Assembly (NCBI RefSeq): GCF_021018805.1
Contig: NC_086283.1
Span: 23,649,662 to 23,713,661 of the forward strand
Direction of reading: 5' to 3'
DNA: 64,000 nucleotides
From: Prinia subflava
Lineage: Eukaryota > Chordata > Aves > Passeriformes > Cisticolidae
Numbering within the stretch: the stretch's first letter is position 1; each line of letters begins with the position of its first letter. The translations under genes were made by a program, and so were the position numbers. Positions 41,962-56,684 of this stretch are shown here, piece by piece. The notes under the pieces are model-generated. The model worked only from the letters and a program-made list of their open reading frames with translations. It ran no database searches and was not told the DNA's origin.

Positions 41962-43800
41962 CTTTACCAAGTCCTGAGTCAGTGTCTGGCTGTGCTGTCT
42001 CCTTCCTGTACACTGGTACAGAGAAATGAACTCTGATCCTTGAACCATTCATATGAGGTTTATTAAAAGGAAAAAATGTTGTTACTGTAATCCTTGGCTA
42101 CTTTCCAGTGATTTTTTTTTAATTTATCCATTTAATGGACATTGTAGACCATATTGATGTCTCGTTTTGCGAATTTATTTTTTAAACAAGATGTCTGCTG
42201 ATAATATACTAACTTCTGCTTTCAGGAACTTGCATACACTTTTTGATTCCAGAAATAGGTATTGACCTATTAGTGTTGCAATTTTTAGGAATGTGCTTCT
42301 ATCATTATCATGGTAACTATGTCTAGGGAAATAACTTGGTTTGGAAGGATTTGAAAATACTAATTTATTCTCTGGCACTTCTACTATTGAGTAAAATTAT
42401 TCTTGGTTTGTTCTTTTTTTTTTTTTTCAGTTGCTAGCCTCAAATTCCTTTACAGAAGGGAGAAAAAAATATTTTATTTTCTTAGTGCTGCTAGTCATTT
42501 TTATGAATTCATTTATAGAAGACCACATTGGGTGTGGAAATCTCACTCTATCACATTAAACTAAAAACCCCACAGCAAAATAACTAATGACTGTCACTTT
42601 TGCCATCAGTGAAGAAATAATAGTACTCTACAAACATGATTAAATTAGCTGCATAGTTCTCTTCCCAGAACATTTGTCTTAGAGATTGTATGAAATAAGA
42701 TCATTATTCAGCAAGATTTGACCAGGAAAAATTAATCCACACCTCGATTGAAGACATACAATGCAGATAACTAAGTTAATTAAACTACTGTGTAGGAGAA
42801 CCGTGTATGGCACCATCGATGTCTCCTGTGGCATTGAGGTCATAAGTATTTTTGTGCCTTAGGGGACATTGTTACAAAATCATGGAATGTAAACCAGAGG
42901 GGTGGGTGGGGAAAGTCCTTTGTGTACAGCTTGTTTATAGAGTGCTTACCCAAGTCTGTCAGCGGTGCTGCATCCCTTAGTGTTCCTTTCCGAGGTGTGG
43001 AGGTGCTGGGGGCAGCCCCAGCTCCGAGGGGCAGCCAAGGTGAGACCCTTTGCAGCTGCTCTGGGCAGAGTTTGTCCCTTTGTTGGTCATGAGCAGAGCA
43101 AACAGCTCAGCAAATGTTCTATTCCTAAGGAAAGGCATTGGATTAGATACAAGCTCTGCAAATTGCTTGGTGAAGGAGTTCTCTTTGAGGTCTGAGTAGT
43201 CTTGATACAGTACCTTGGTCAGTCTGAGGTAGGAACAGATATTTTACTTTTTAAAGACTAAAACGGGGCAAAATAAATCTGTTTGTAATCTACTGTGTTA
43301 TGCTATTTATTATTTATAACTCTGTAAAAAGTCTGTGGTGATGAATTATAGTATTTTTTTATGATTGAATAAGTTTTTTATGTTCAGTAATTGCTGGCTG
43401 GTTTGTATTTAATACGCAACGTTGTCTGCCAGAATCATAAGCTTCCATTTTTGAATGTTTGTAACATAAATGCTTTTGTTACCTAAAAGTACAACTTGTG
43501 ATCTTTCTGAAAGAAAATAGCACTGAATTTAAAGTAAGAATTATGTGCTTTAGATGTGAGCACAATCTCTGGCAATATTGTCTGGTTAAAAGGGGTGGGG
43601 GAGAACCATAGTTTTTTCTGTTCTGAGGAAGCCGTTGGGTATCCAGAAGACATGTACATACCAGATTATTTTTAAAAGTGTTTCCATTAAATTGTAAGAA
43701 GTACCGGAATGGGCCAACAGTGGCACTATTATTTGTATGATCATTTCCACCTGTGGAGCATTAGTTCCCCACTTCAAATAAATGTGCATATTGTAAAATA
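41962..43800 (+). other. PABIR2: PABIR2 3' UTR (extent inferred)
   Basis: AT-rich sequence after the stop with AATAAA at 43272-43277 and at 43777-43782, the latter followed by a GT-rich stretch suited to cleavage. Contains ATTTA-type and long T-rich blocks. Extent rests on these signals only. Confidence 0.55.
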
Positions 43801-46800
43801 TTGTCCATTGGTGCCATTTTTAAATGAGCTCTACAGTACTGAATGTTAATTTTATTTATATATGCACAGTGCTATTTCTTGAATTTTTGATGTCTTAAGT
43901 CACTTAATTATTTTTTTATTCATGCCTGTATCTTCTCTGCCTTCTTGGTGCTTAAAGAAGGCTGCTTTTCCATTTGCAAAATATTGATAAACAGTCTGTG
44001 ATAAAATCCAACCCTGTTACCTGTGCCCCAGCTCCCTTCTATTGTGCTTCTACTGGTACTGTGATGTGTGGAAATCTGAACGAGGGGTGGCTGGAGGGGG
44101 GAAACCTATTGCATGCTTTCTTAAACCTGAGAAGAGCATAGCTATTGCTTAATTTTGGCTGATTTACCTGTACAATTGATGTATTCCAGATCTGTTTGTT
44201 AGTGGAGAGTCCTATCTGAGTGCTGGCCTCTGTAAACATTCGAATGTAATCTGCATAAAGCGAGCGCACAAATAGTCACTCTTGTTACAGCAGTTTTTGT
44301 AGTGTTCTGGCTATTCCCCACTCTGGGAAGGTCTTGTAAAAGACATTGCTCTTTTATAAAATATATACGTAACGCACACACTCGCTGTGTCTGTTGTTTC
44401 AGAACGAATGGATGTCGCTGTGTAATAGGCCCAAGGAAGGCCCGAGTTCTCTTTGGCGCTCCTGACACAACTTGTTCATTTTGAAACCAAGTTTCCTCAT
44501 ATGCTGATTATTGCTACTTAACTGTATTGGAGTTTCCACTGCTTCAGGGTGTTCATTGATACTGTAGCATACTCTGACTAGAAGTTACATTTCTGCATTT
44601 GTTACCTGCCTTATCTGAGGACATTAGATACTGGTAGGGAAAGAAGGCCAGGTGGGGCTTGTAGTCAGCTTTAATGTATAACTATTGACATTTAACAACT
44701 GGTTTTTATGATTTCACCAGACTTATTTCTGCTGAATTGCCATGATGAGTGGCTGAGAATTCCCATCTTTCCTCCACTTCCTTCTTTTTGTATGGGATCA
44801 TTAGTGCATATCTGGGAATCACAATTATGAATTACCTTTAATGTTGTAATAGTTGAGAACTAAGTTAAAAATACCTGTGCAATTCAAGCAACATTTTAGA
44901 TGGACTATTTTTAATATGTTAATTAACACAGCATTACAGCAATTGTCTTTGTACAGCTCATTGTCCAGCACTGCCTTTAGATCATATCCAGAGTACGCTG
45001 AGTCCTCCTTTCATGTGCTTAAAATACTGGAAGGATTTTACCAATGGTTTAAACAAATGTGCGTGTCAGCTGTGGAACTCTGTATGTTTTGATAATATCG
45101 AGTGTTCTCCATCAGGAAATGGATCACAGTGTGCATGTTTCATTCTCCTTCATTGAATTTCAAATTGGAGGATCATGGGCGGGCCCAAAAGCCTGTATTT
45201 AAGGAGCTGTTTTCCTGACTGTATGTGATTAAATACTTTCTCCTACAATGAAAATAATTAAACTGTCAGTGGGTGAGGATGTAAATCTGAGTCCTGCAGA
45301 CTTTATTGGAAAACTCATTCTTGAAAGGCTCGAGGAACTCTATACTGCATAAAAACACCAAAGCAGGGTTTTTTAAATATTATTTTGTAATTCATGATAA
45401 AAATAGAGAACTCGTTTTAACAACTCAAAGTGCTAAAAACATTTTAAATGCAAGGCTTTAGCTTGGCATGTTTCTCCAGACAGGTCCACACTGGAGGCCG
45501 TTTGCAGAGGTGAACTTGAGCAGTCTCAGGCAGATTTGGAACTGAGGTTCTGGTGCACAAACATAATAAACTGGCCCAGGGAAATTTTTTTTTGCAAATA
45601 TTCTTATCTGTAGACCCTGCTAATAAGTTGTGTGACAACAAAGATGAGAACTTGCTTTTCCTAGAAGGAATTTCATCAGCATATAATTTTCCTGGTAACT
45701 TAATAATAAAAAAAGCTTTGTATTAACGTGAGTTCAAGTATTTAATGAAGTCACAGGCCTGTTGCATTTGCTTTTTTGGACTAAAGGCCAAAGAATATTT
45801 TTGGAGCTATACAAACTACCCCTTGTATTCCAAGGCTATTGCATGAATGGCAGCTGTCCATAGTAGATGAAAAGGAACTTTGCCTATCATTGAGTATTTT
45901 AGTCTCTCTTGAGGCTTGCTAAATAATCCTTAACAAATCCAGTGTAAAATGTGGAGGTACCAGAAGACCCAGTGAGAAGGAAGGAGTGACTTGCTCCCCT
46001 AACTATAAATTAAGAGTTTTAGCCTTGAGTTTATCTTACCCAGCTAATTTTCAAAGGAAAAATGCATTTTTCAGACAACCGAGACTTTTCTCAGGGGTCT
46101 GCCCTGTTCAGACATAGAGGAAAAGGCTCCTTGTGGGCAAGTCTAGGGCTGTTTTGCTTAATCCACTCCAAAAACACAGAGCTTTGCTTGCCCATCAGGA
46201 TTGGAGAAGCATTGCCTCTGTTCCAGCTGGTTTTGGGGAGGGCAGGGATTTGGCATTTCCTTAAGGGCTGGTTGTCAAATTCCCAAAGGTCCCAACAAGC
46301 AGCTTTGTCATCAGGCTATAATCTGAAGTAGATAATTTTTAGAGCAAGTCTGTTTTCCGAGGGAGTAATTATGCTGCAGAGCTGGTTTAAGGGTGACAGC
46401 TGGGTTTTGCTGCAGGGACACGGCTGCCGTTCCTATAAATGCAAAGGCACAGAAGCCACTGTAAAGTGTCCCTGCACCTCAAGGCTATCCCTTTATCCCT
46501 TTAGAGTGGACTGGGCACTTGACGGAAGTATCTTGTTTCAATCCAAACCCTTTTTGCATTCAAGCTGCTTTTTATTACTTGCTCTTAGATCTTAAAGCCT
46601 TTTGGTTTGAGTCTTGCCTCTGATTAGCATTCTGGGGCCAGCATTTTCTCTTAAAACCTGGAGCAGTTTGGTTTGTTGTTCTTGCATTACAAAGTTTGGA
46701 GATGGGGAGGAGGTGGGTTCTTGCTGTTAACAAAGAATGCATGTTAGCTTGTATGATCACAAAAGGTTGTGGGGGTTAAAAGAAATGAGACCTGAAAGCA

Positions 46801-49800
46801 GAGAACAAAGAAATGCCTATTTTTAGTGAACCAATTTGGTTGGATTGATACTAGGCTCTTTCTCTAAACACAGGCAATAGTCTTTTGAGCATATTTTTAG
46901 TAGCAGCAACAAAACCCAATGTGCTTCCACCTCCAAAGTCTACTTACTGTAAAGTATGGATTTGTTACTGAAAGACCACAAGTTTTGTTCATCTCTGACC
47001 AACCTGGCCAGGTCTCTCTTGGTGTCTGCCTAAGTTTGCAGTGAGTGACAGTTCCTGTGATTCCACAGGCAGTTAGTGACACCAGGCTGGCAAGCAGTTC
47101 CTGTCAGCCCAAAAAGAATCATCTTACACTCTACAAGAGTTCTGACACTGTTGTTCTTCCTTAGCTTATTTCTGAGGGCTCTAAAGTTGTATTATCTTTT
47201 ATAAAACACAATTATGATTTACTCCTAATTACCATAGGTTGACTATCTTACTGAATAGCTGTGGCAAAATTCCTGGTGGACTCTTGCCTGTCGCTCATCT
47301 TGGGATATAACAGAGTTTAGTATTATTCATTATTTTTCAGATAATGCAATGTTTTCTGGAAGAATTATCCTTTGTGTTCTGATTCTGCAAGGTGTTTGGA
47401 TATAGTTTATGCAGAAGTCCTCTGACAACATGAGTTAAATGAATCTTGAAGGCAAAGACATGAGATTATATTTTTCAGAAGATGAGTGCCATAAGCCCTA
47501 CATTACATAATGAAATCTCCTGCATTCTGCCACCACTTTTGAGCTACCACCAAAGCTGAGTAAGTTGGCAGAAGCTCCCAGCTATTATTTGTGTTTGGAT
47601 AGTTTGGAACACAGATTACAAAAACTCTATTGTGCTAGAACAAAAATATTTTCCTTCCCCCAATTAATTTGCAATTTAAATTTGTCATGAGAACTGTAAT
47701 TGTTTATCAATGCAATGTGTGCTCAACAATTTTTTCAGTATGCAAAAGTTAGGGTTTGTGATTGGCAAGTAGGAAGCAGGTGGTATTAAAAGCTGTGAGC
47801 CCAAGTAAAATAAAGGATGAAATGAAAGTTAACTAATCCAGCATCTAAATAGAAATGTTGGATCTAACCTCTGACAAAGCTCTGCAAGTCCCTAAAATTT
47901 TGGCAAAATTCAGCTACTGCCACGAACTTCACAGTTCTCTCTCAACCCTAGTTAATGTCAACACTCCCCTATCTAGGACCAGAACCTCCATGAATTTGGA
48001 AGAAAAATAAATGTGAAAAGGGGGAGCTAGAATAAAAATGCCTGTGTGTCTATGATGTATGAGTACTGGTTTGAGAAATGCTACAAGGTACAGTGAGATG
48101 GGACAAATGTGCTTTGAATAAGAGTTGAGGACGTGCTACGTAGAGTACGTGTAACATCTTGTTCGTGTGCAAGAACAGACTGTGAAAGAAACAGCTTTGT
48201 GTGGGAGAAGCAACATCAAAGGCCCTGAAAGAACTAGTGCTGTAATAGGAAACATTTGCCTTTGAGGACTCTTTTTGCTTCTGGTCGCTTATTTTTTTCC
48301 TCTTTCTTTTTTTTTTCCCTCCTCTATTAAAACACAGCAGCTGAGCAATGAAAGGAGCATGGGGTAGGGTGAGCTGGATGGGCAACAAGGAGGGATATGG
48401 AGGGGTAGCTGAATTTGTGTGGGATTGCACAACTTCCCTCCTGCCCCCTTCACACAGAGTTTGCATCAGTGGTTGTGTTTGTTGGACAACCAAAGCAAGG
48501 CTGGAAGCTCAGCTTCGTGTCTTTAGCTGAGGAGTTAGTGCACAGGATTGTCAACTTCTGTCAAGCTTGTCCTAGGTGTGGGCAAAACTCTTCCTGTGGG
48601 CAGAGCGGGAATGAGAGGGAAATTAAGGGTGTGGGAGTGGGACAGAGGTGCCCCAGAAGCTCTGGGCACTCTGGGAGAGCACGAGGGAGCTGGTGGGACA
48701 AGGGACTGTAGATAAAGCACCGTAAGTGAGCAGGGGGAGGAATGTCACCCAGCAGGAAGGACTCGACCTGGCAGCAGGCTGGCGCACACACTCGGTGTGA
48801 AGAATGAGATGGTTTTCCTGCAGTGCCGGGATTATCCTTGTTGCCAACAGAAGGCTCACGCTGAGGGGGAAAGGTTGTGGTATAGCTGAATGTAGACAGC
48901 AACCTGCCCCAGCCACATCCTACAGCCTGCGCCTCTCTGGGTGTGTTTTTGGGGAAGTAGCAGAACTTTTTCGGCCTTGCTTTACATTGGCAACAAAGAA
49001 CATCGAGCATGAAGGACACAGAGCGAGCCTCAGTGCCAGCGAACAGCGCATCCCCGACTGTGCTGGGAGCTTTGGACCAGCTGCGGGAAGTTTGTGGGGC
49101 TCTGGATGGCCACGGGATGGCGTCTCGTGGCTTGCAAAGCACAGGACGGCGCTGGGTGAGCAGTGGTAACACTGCCTGAGGTGCTCTGAACTGCACTCAC
49201 TCTGCAGCTTCTGTTGCTAGAAGCTTCTAATGTTTTCTTCCTTTTCACTTACGAGGTAAACTCTTAATTTCAGAGTTAACACTAACTTCCCAGAGTGAAG
49301 GCTTCATGGTAATAACCTCAAAGCTGATTTAAAAAATGGTTCTCTGTGGCTGTAAGGATAATGCAGTCCCATGCTAGAGGGGACTTGGATCAAATTTACT
49401 GACAACCTGAAATGAATGAATAGGCCCTACTTACAGCAAGACAGCTTTCCTAGGAGTACATTGCACACTGGCTGTTTTCCCAGCCCCGTGGATCCTTTCA
49501 GGAGCCTGCTGTGGCATGTTTTGGTTGGGTTTGGGGTATTGCAGTGTACAAGCTGGGTTTTTTCCCAAGTGCTGATGCTGCAGTGTTCCCATCAGACTGC
49601 ATGCAGAAAGCATCTTCCTGTTTTTTATCCAAATGAGCACACACAGACCTGGATCTTGGAGAATGTACTGCAGCTTCAGTTCTGCAACCTGCAGCACACG
49701 GGGAATGTCTGCCTGCATGGAGAGTGTCCACCCATGGAGCCCTGTTCTGCTGCCCTGTCCAGGTGAGTGCTCAGGCAGGACTAGCCAAAACGGGCCTTGG

Positions 49801-50500
49801 TGTCTGCTGCTGCTTTTGACAGATATTTGGTTATTTACTGAAAACCAAGATGAGAAACGGGGCAGCACCAGCTCTGGGCTGTGTGTGAGAGCTGCCTGCA
49901 GGGTCGTGGTGTGGGCTGGGATGGTCCAACTGCTGCCCTCCAGCTCTGTGACCTTACCCAGTCTGGAAAGGAGCTGGAGGAAGATGGGGGAGCCTCATGA
50001 TCTTCCCAACAGGCTTTGGGATCCCTCCACAGCAAGTGCCATACTGAGGCTGAGTACTATCAGCACTGGTGCTGCTGGGAATTCTGGTTTGGCCCCTGGA
50101 TCAGTGACTGGCCTTGTTGTGCCTGTGCTGTACATAGTTTTGATTGGAGCTGGGAGCGGTTTCTCTGCTCTTTCATAGTTTGCCTTCTCCTTTGCACGTC
50201 TCCAGCAGGAAGTGCAGATTCAGCAGGCATTGTATGCCTCAGCAGCCTGCCAGCTGCCTTGCTGAAGCTAATTCACAATTCAAGTCACTCCTGATAAGTT
50301 TGCAAACAATGTACAGTGATTTCTGAGCTAGATAGCAGCTGAGCTGAGCTCCTCCACTTCCAGCCTGTCACTTAGACAAAGCTCTGCACTTACCTAGTGA
50401 AGCTCATGGGTCAAACGTGGCCTCAATATTTTCTGCTTCTGTGATGTTTCATAAACTTCTTATTTGTTTAGGAGTAGCTTTGAGTGTCTTCATTATTATT
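43801..50500. other. Gene-free stretch downstream of PABIR2
   Basis: 6.7 kb without a recognisable gene. Longest frames are 147 codons (48050-48493, minus) and 211 codons (48561-49196, minus), in a locally GC-richer patch; both lack any known domain and overlap equally long frames on the other strand. A strong GTGAGT donor-like site at 49763 is unaccompanied by other evidence. Confidence 0.55.
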
Positions 50501-50615
50501 GAAACCCTCGAGTGTGTGGAGACACAGAGAGGGCATATGGTTAGTGTTGGTTGAATATGAGTTAGAAATTGAACCCAGGACTTCTGACTTGCAGTTTAGC
50601 TCTTTGATCACTGAA
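50500..50615 (-). mobile_element. tRNA-derived SINE-like fragment (MIR-like)
   Basis: On the minus strand the order TGATCAAAGAGCTAAACTGC, AAGTCAGAAGTCCTGGGTTC, AATTTCTAACTC and CCTCTCTGTGTCTCC resembles the MIR core, including a pol III B-box-like GGTTCAATTTC. No cloverleaf or CCA end, so it is not a tRNA gene. Strongly decayed, so family assignment is tentative. Confidence 0.4.
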
Positions 50616-53600
50616 TAATTTTGTTACCCCCTTTATAACACACTGGAATAGCCTGGGAATTTCACTGGGAATAACTCCAGTGAAAACAAGAGAAACTTTT
50701 TTTTTTCTTCAGCTAACTTCATGTGGCAACCATGAAAGTGTGGAAGTGTGCTCTGAGGAACTGGCCCAGAGGAAGCGACTGCACTCGTGGCTCAGCAGCC
50801 CTGGCAGGAAACAGCAGGTCAAAGTTAGAAGGAACTTACTTAAAAGCTAAAGAGTGAGTGGTGCAGCAAGCACTGCAAGAAAGCAGGACTCAACAGTCAG
50901 TGGGGGAGCTTGGGATTCTCTGTTTCAGTCCTTATTCCACTTCCTCTTTTCTTGTTCGCTTCTGTTTAACCAGAGAGATGCCAAGGTGATGATCTGTCAG
51001 GTGAGAATTTGTAGGTGAGACTCTGCCCTCTCCTGATCTGAGCACAGTTCCCTCTGGAAAATGGGGCCAGTGCAGAAAACACGCTGTTTAATCTTCCTCA
51101 GTATGTTTTTATGAAATGAAATTAAATCCTCACGACTCTGTATTTCAGCTTGTCAGATAATGTCTTTTTTCAGACATGTGTAAGGTCAGTAGTCACAAAT
51201 ATAGCAGCCTGGAACTGCAGGGTTTGACCATTCTGCACAAAATGTGGTATAATACAGTGGCGGAAACAGGAACATATATTGCTCCTGCCTGATGACAGCA
51301 GAGGTTTTTTCCTAGGTAGGCTTTGGGAAGCCCTCCTTGGTGCAGTTTTCGAAGGGCATGAGGTCACATCACCCTGTAAGCAGACTTACATTTTGGAGTG
51401 TATCTGTGCCGTGAGTTGGTCTGGGTTTTTTTACTCCTCCTTTGGTATTGGAATTGAAAATTCAAGTTGGAGAAATGTGAAAGCAATTGGGCCTAATCCA
51501 TTCCTGTTGTTACTCCTTTTGTTTTCACTGGAGTTACTCCAAGGCTGAATTCAGCATATGATGAACAACTTGTTCTCCAAAGCTGGAACTTAGGGAAGAA
51601 GGTTTTAGGGATGATCACGCAACTCTGGGGCTCCTTCTCAAACAGCTGAAGCTCCCACAAGAGGGACGATATTTGGTGAGTTCAGATTATTGAATTTAGT
51701 ACAACATTCTAGTAATAAGTCCTCTAGTCATAATAAGACATTATTATCCCTTAGAAGAATGACTTGAATAAAACCCAACTGCTTGCTCAGATTAGATGGA
51801 AAATTCTGTTGATCTTATTTACCAGTCAGCTGCACAGATACCAACCTTGAGAAAACACAAATAGTTCTGAGCCTGGTAATCCTCATCCTGCTCCCTGTCC
51901 TCTCATCTTCCCTGGGACCAGCCCCTCCAGGGTTGCTGCCTGTGAAATGTTCACTGCTCTTCATGCATTGACCATCTCAGCTGCAGCCCAGGGAAGGCTC
52001 CAAAGAGGTTACAAGCCCTAATTCTCTCTTGGTTAGATGGAAAAAGGAGGGTGCTATAAGCTATGGAGAAGCTGACTGTTACTAGCTGAGGACTAAGTGC
52101 TGTTTATTTGAGTTGTGGGGTGGAAGGGGGGGGTTGTTTGTTTGTTGTTATTTTTTTCAGGATCAAGAATATTGATGTCAAGAACTAAGATGAAACTCTT
52201 TACAAATTTGCAGGATGAACCAGTCCTCACTGCTGGTTAATTCCTCCTGTGTTCCTGTGAGCTGTTGGAGGGGTCATGGCAGAGGCAAGATCCCCATGGT
52301 AAAATCAAGTTTTTCCTTCTTGGAGAAATAACCATTACTGTCTCTCTGGCTCACTCCATTTCATTTACTTTCTAAACAACTTAGATCACAAAGGACTCCA
52401 GGAGGGGTGCAGCACTTCCAAAGAAAAGGCCTGGGTTACTTTCTCCAATTTAAGACAATCTTATGAAGGTTGTGCTTCCTGCCCTTGCCCAGAGAAGAGG
52501 ATTTATGACAGATGCTTCTGCAGCCTGCATGGGGTGATTTGGAAGGTGGAGGGTGCACCAGTCTCGCTGTGCTTCGGAGGCCAGGGCAGCTTTCTGCTGA
52601 ACAATACAAATCCTGGCTGACAAACAGAAAATCCGGGAGCCCAGCTGACACAGATTCCCTTCTTGCACAAGCTCTGGTGTGTTGGGGCACATCTCCTCAG
52701 CAGCTTTGTTCAGGCAGTTTCCAGTGCCACAGCCATGGTATGTCCTTGGTCTTGCTGAGGGAGAGCACTTATTTGTCACCCTTCCTTTACTTTATTTCTG
52801 ACCTGGGGATGCCAGCTGCTCTCCATGCTGCTCCTCCTTCCAGACTGTCTCTATTTACAGTGATCCAAGCTGCAGTTTGTACCCCCACAGCCCTGACTAC
52901 CAGGGATGGCACAGAACGTGCTAAGAACAGAAACAGCACTACAGGAAGGGGCATTTATAGTGCTTACTACACTTAATTAGGACTAGAGGAAGCGCTTCCT
53001 TAATGCCTCAGCTGATGCACAGGGTGAAACACTTTCTTCAGCAGTTACATATTTAGGAAGTGAGGAAGAACCTCTCACTTTAAAAATCAAATTGAAACAA
53101 CTTACAGCTTTACTTGTCTTGACCTCTTTCTCTCCATAACAGAAAACACATCACTAATAAGCTTGTTGGGATAATGGTCAGTGAGATGCTGTTTCACTTA
53201 GATCTGAGGAGATTTTAGAGAGAGGGCAGAAAATTTGATGTATTCTACACAGTTACTGACCCCAAGGTCAGTGGAACGAACACCAGGTAGCCACGAAAAC
53301 TGAAAGAATAATGAAAGAAAAATCTTATAAACCACAATGTGGAGGGATTATCACACCAAAATTTGCTTAAAGTTCACATGGCAAAGAGGATCTTTGTCTT
53401 CTAGGAACTGTAGCTCCTGTTTGTCCTCCAAGATATTATCACTTCCCCAACTTTACTTAGTCATCAAGAGGGCTGTAATTTGGACCAAGACTTCAATACT
53501 AAACTAGCACATTTCTGCTCAGCTGAAGCACAGGGCAGGAGGGGGTGGATTTTTCCTTCCATGGCTGTAGTTCTGCAGGGCACCCAAACACAATATAAAT

Positions 53601-56512
53601 GTCTGGATTCCTACAACAGGTTTTGACACAGTTTAAAAGTGGGATGTGCTCAACCTCTTTGTGTGCAAATCATGTCTTCCCTGAGAGTCCAGCACTAGGC
53701 AAGAGTGTAGGCTTCTGCCTGCAGCCCTGCTGAGCTCTTGTTTTGTCTCCTATTTGGGCCTTTGCTTCACTTCCCTTCAAGCACTTGGCTCTAGGAACTC
53801 GTGCATCTCATCTTTCGCTTTGAAACTCTCTGTTCCTACTGAGTCACCTGGGAATTGCAGATCTCAAGAGTTTGGAAACTACAAGATATAAAAAAATAAA
53901 GCCTTAAAAACCTGTATTGTCTTAATTCCTGGAGGAGGTGGATTGCAACTCATGTCCTTGAATACTCTGCTTAGGTGCTCAGCCCATTTCTCTTGTAACC
54001 TGAAATTTTATTTATTTTGCCATATGAAATATTTGCCCAGGAACTTCTACCCCCAGGTTAGTAGTAATGCCTGTGGTGAAAGACTGGCTTCTTCTTAAAA
54101 ATCTTTCAAGTCTGGGTAAAGGACACAGACATGCAGCCTGGTGTGGGGAGTTGGTAGGGGTGTTTTGGATGAGTTATTACATGACCTCACACTGTACTTG
54201 ATTCAGGCACGAACTTTCCTGAAGCAGGGAATTTTGGGTTCTGGATTCAGCTGTGAGAGCAGAATGTCACTTTCCAGATGGGCATCCACTTCTTGAAGAA
54301 AATCCCAGTTCAGTCTTGGCCATCAAGGCACTGGATATTTTCCTTGGTGCTGTTCCAGAGCTCCAAAAATGCTCTGTGTCCCAGGGAGGTTGTGACTTGT
54401 CTGGGAACTGTTGGTCAGACCTGTCTGTGGAGGCCACTGGATCTGAGACCATCAAGGGGCACGTCAGGGCCAGGCCCTGGTGAGTGCTGCAGATTTTATC
54501 TTCTTTTGTTCCCTTTAATTTTGCTGTAGTGCACAGCCATACTTCAGGACTTCGAAGGGCTGCTTCTCTAATCTCCCCAGCAGGATTACTGCCACTGGAA
54601 ATCATGAGGCTTGGACTAGCTATCAACTTTATCAGGAAAGCTTCTTTCCGGCCAAGCCAGTAAGAGCTTTGCTAAGTGGGAATCTTGGGTTGAAGCTGCT
54701 CTTATATTTCACAGATGACCTCAATGAATGATTTACTAGGAGAGTAAAAGATTAGCCAGATTCCTCCAACTGCATCTCAAGTCACATAAAGCACTTGGTT
54801 TTGTTGGAGCGTGGGCAATTCCTATTTCCTTAGCCTCGTTAGACTGTTTTATAGTGACTAATTACCCTGCACTCCCTTCCCTGGGAATCAGGTCCCTCCT
54901 GGGGAGGGATCCATGCTCCTTGCGCAAGCCTCACTCGTGCCCTGGGACAGCCGTGCCCATGCAGGCTTCTCCACTTGGGCAGGTACCCAACAGCCTCGAG
55001 ATGTGATGTCTCCAGATGTGTTTTACTGGAGAGGTTCATGTCCTTCTGGGAGAAAGATGGTCAAGGGAACACTTAAAATACACAATGAGGTGTTCCCATA
55101 AAATTATCAAAAGCTTTGCTGAATCTTCCTGTGGAGAAAACCATCACTGCAGAGTTCAAGTGAGCAGAGGTTTGGGAAGGGCAGAACCTCTGGCTTTAAT
55201 ATTTTAACAAGTCTCCAAGGCTTGGAGAGCTTCTTCTTGGGGGAAGAGAGATTACCCCATGTTTGCCTGTTACAGAGTTTCTCACATTTTTCTCCTTTAC
55301 ACTTGGCAACCAGAACTCTGTGTCTGTCTCTCTATGGCAATTTCTACAGAGTCTGGCTGTTTTAAAAGACTGCAGTACTGATTTAAATATCCAAATTGGA
55401 AAAGCAGGGTTTAAAGTGGACCAACTTTTTCCTTTAGAGTGTGACTTGTTAAAGATCTTTGTTAAACCATTTACAAGGGGTCTCACAAGATGAACGGATC
55501 TTTGCAAGTAATCATTTGTATGATTTCCATTGTGCTTTTCTCCCCTGCCCACTAAATCAAAACACAATCATGAGATCACTAAAGGGCTTGCAGGGAGGGA
55601 TGGCCCATTGCTATTGATATATGAAGTGTGCATGCCATAAAGCCTAAAGCAGTATTGGCATGTGCTGATCTCCCGTGAACAATCTTTGATTTATGGTCGT
55701 CAGAGATGAGAGTCCTGGGCTCACTGGGGGAATCAACCCCTAGCAGAAATGCTTCAAATACTTGGAGTTTAGCCAAGAAGCCAAGAAAAGAGGGGTTTGT
55801 ATCTTCCTTTCTCTTTGCTGTGATGTCCTCTCATACAACACTTAAAGCTGTACAAGGCACAGGGATGAGTGGAAATAGCCTGGACAGCTTCATCCCCAAG
55901 ACATCAAAAGTTGTTGAAGACCCACAGTCTGCCCCAGAAGTACAGATAATAAAATTTGTTGCTTTTCTGATTTTTGCATCATGATTTGGACAGAAAAACT
56001 GGGGCTGAACCTAGCCTTGGCAGCTCCTCTTGGTTGAACCTGTGGCATAAAGGAGTCCCTTTGATAAAAGCTCCCCCACTGCAGTTTTCAGGGCTAAAAT
56101 TTTGATGCAAGTTATGACAGGGTGAGGGAGGAGTTATAAAAAGTATAGGAACACAAAATTTTGTCTTCTTCTTGGCAAAGGTAGAAATAAAACATTTGTG
56201 CACATTTCCAGGACAGAACATTATCTGCTGCCAGTTGTGTCTCATATAAATTAATTGTGCATTGGCATTTGTTGCACAATTTTTCAAGCCTATCAGTCAG
56301 CAGAGCAGACCTTTATTTTGAGATGACTGTGCCCTCCCCATGATCCAACAGGCCTGTAGGAGCAGAATATTAACACCAAACATCACATTAAAAGCAAATG
56401 GCATCCTTTGATGTTTAAATATAAAAAAGGACAGCCTGTGTTTATGAGGGCAACACCAAATCTCAGGGGATTACTCACCATGACAATTTTTTGAAGATAT
56501 TAAGTCACTCAC
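50616..56512. other. Gene-free stretch
   Basis: 5.9 kb with a G-run at 52125-52132 and no recognisable gene. An open frame at 54253-54483 (plus) ends exactly at a good GTGAGT donor and could be an exon, but has no recognisable domain and no partner exon was found. Confidence 0.5.
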
Positions 56513-56684
56513 ACAGATTTTATCCGTAGGCTGCCAGACCAGGAGGATCCCTGGGGTTGCCTGAATGTGATCTCCCACCAGTGACCATCGAAGGTCTTGG
56601 AGCCCTGCAAGTCCTCATCAAAGACTGAGACTCCATTTCTCATTGCCAAGCAGATGGGGCCGTTGATCGTGGTTTGAAAAGCCC
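56513..56684 (-). CDS. Candidate coding exon of an unrecognised gene
   Basis: A 172-bp minus-strand segment flanked by a strong acceptor (polypyrimidine run, then TTTTGACAG) and a strong donor (GTGAGTG). The frame gives 56 full codons (AFQTTINGPICLAMRNGVSV, FDEDLQGSKTFDGHWWEITF, RQPQGSSWSGSLRIKS) with mostly G or C at third positions in an AT-rich setting, and a composition typical of a folded beta-rich domain. I do not recognise the family. A possible preceding exon is 57206-57249 on the same strand. It could be a chance frame or an exon of a decayed gene. Confidence 0.4.

Noticed and set aside
48561..49196. 211-codon minus-strand open frame
   Set aside because: No domain, Pro/Ser/Cys-rich low-complexity composition and equally long frames on the opposite strand.
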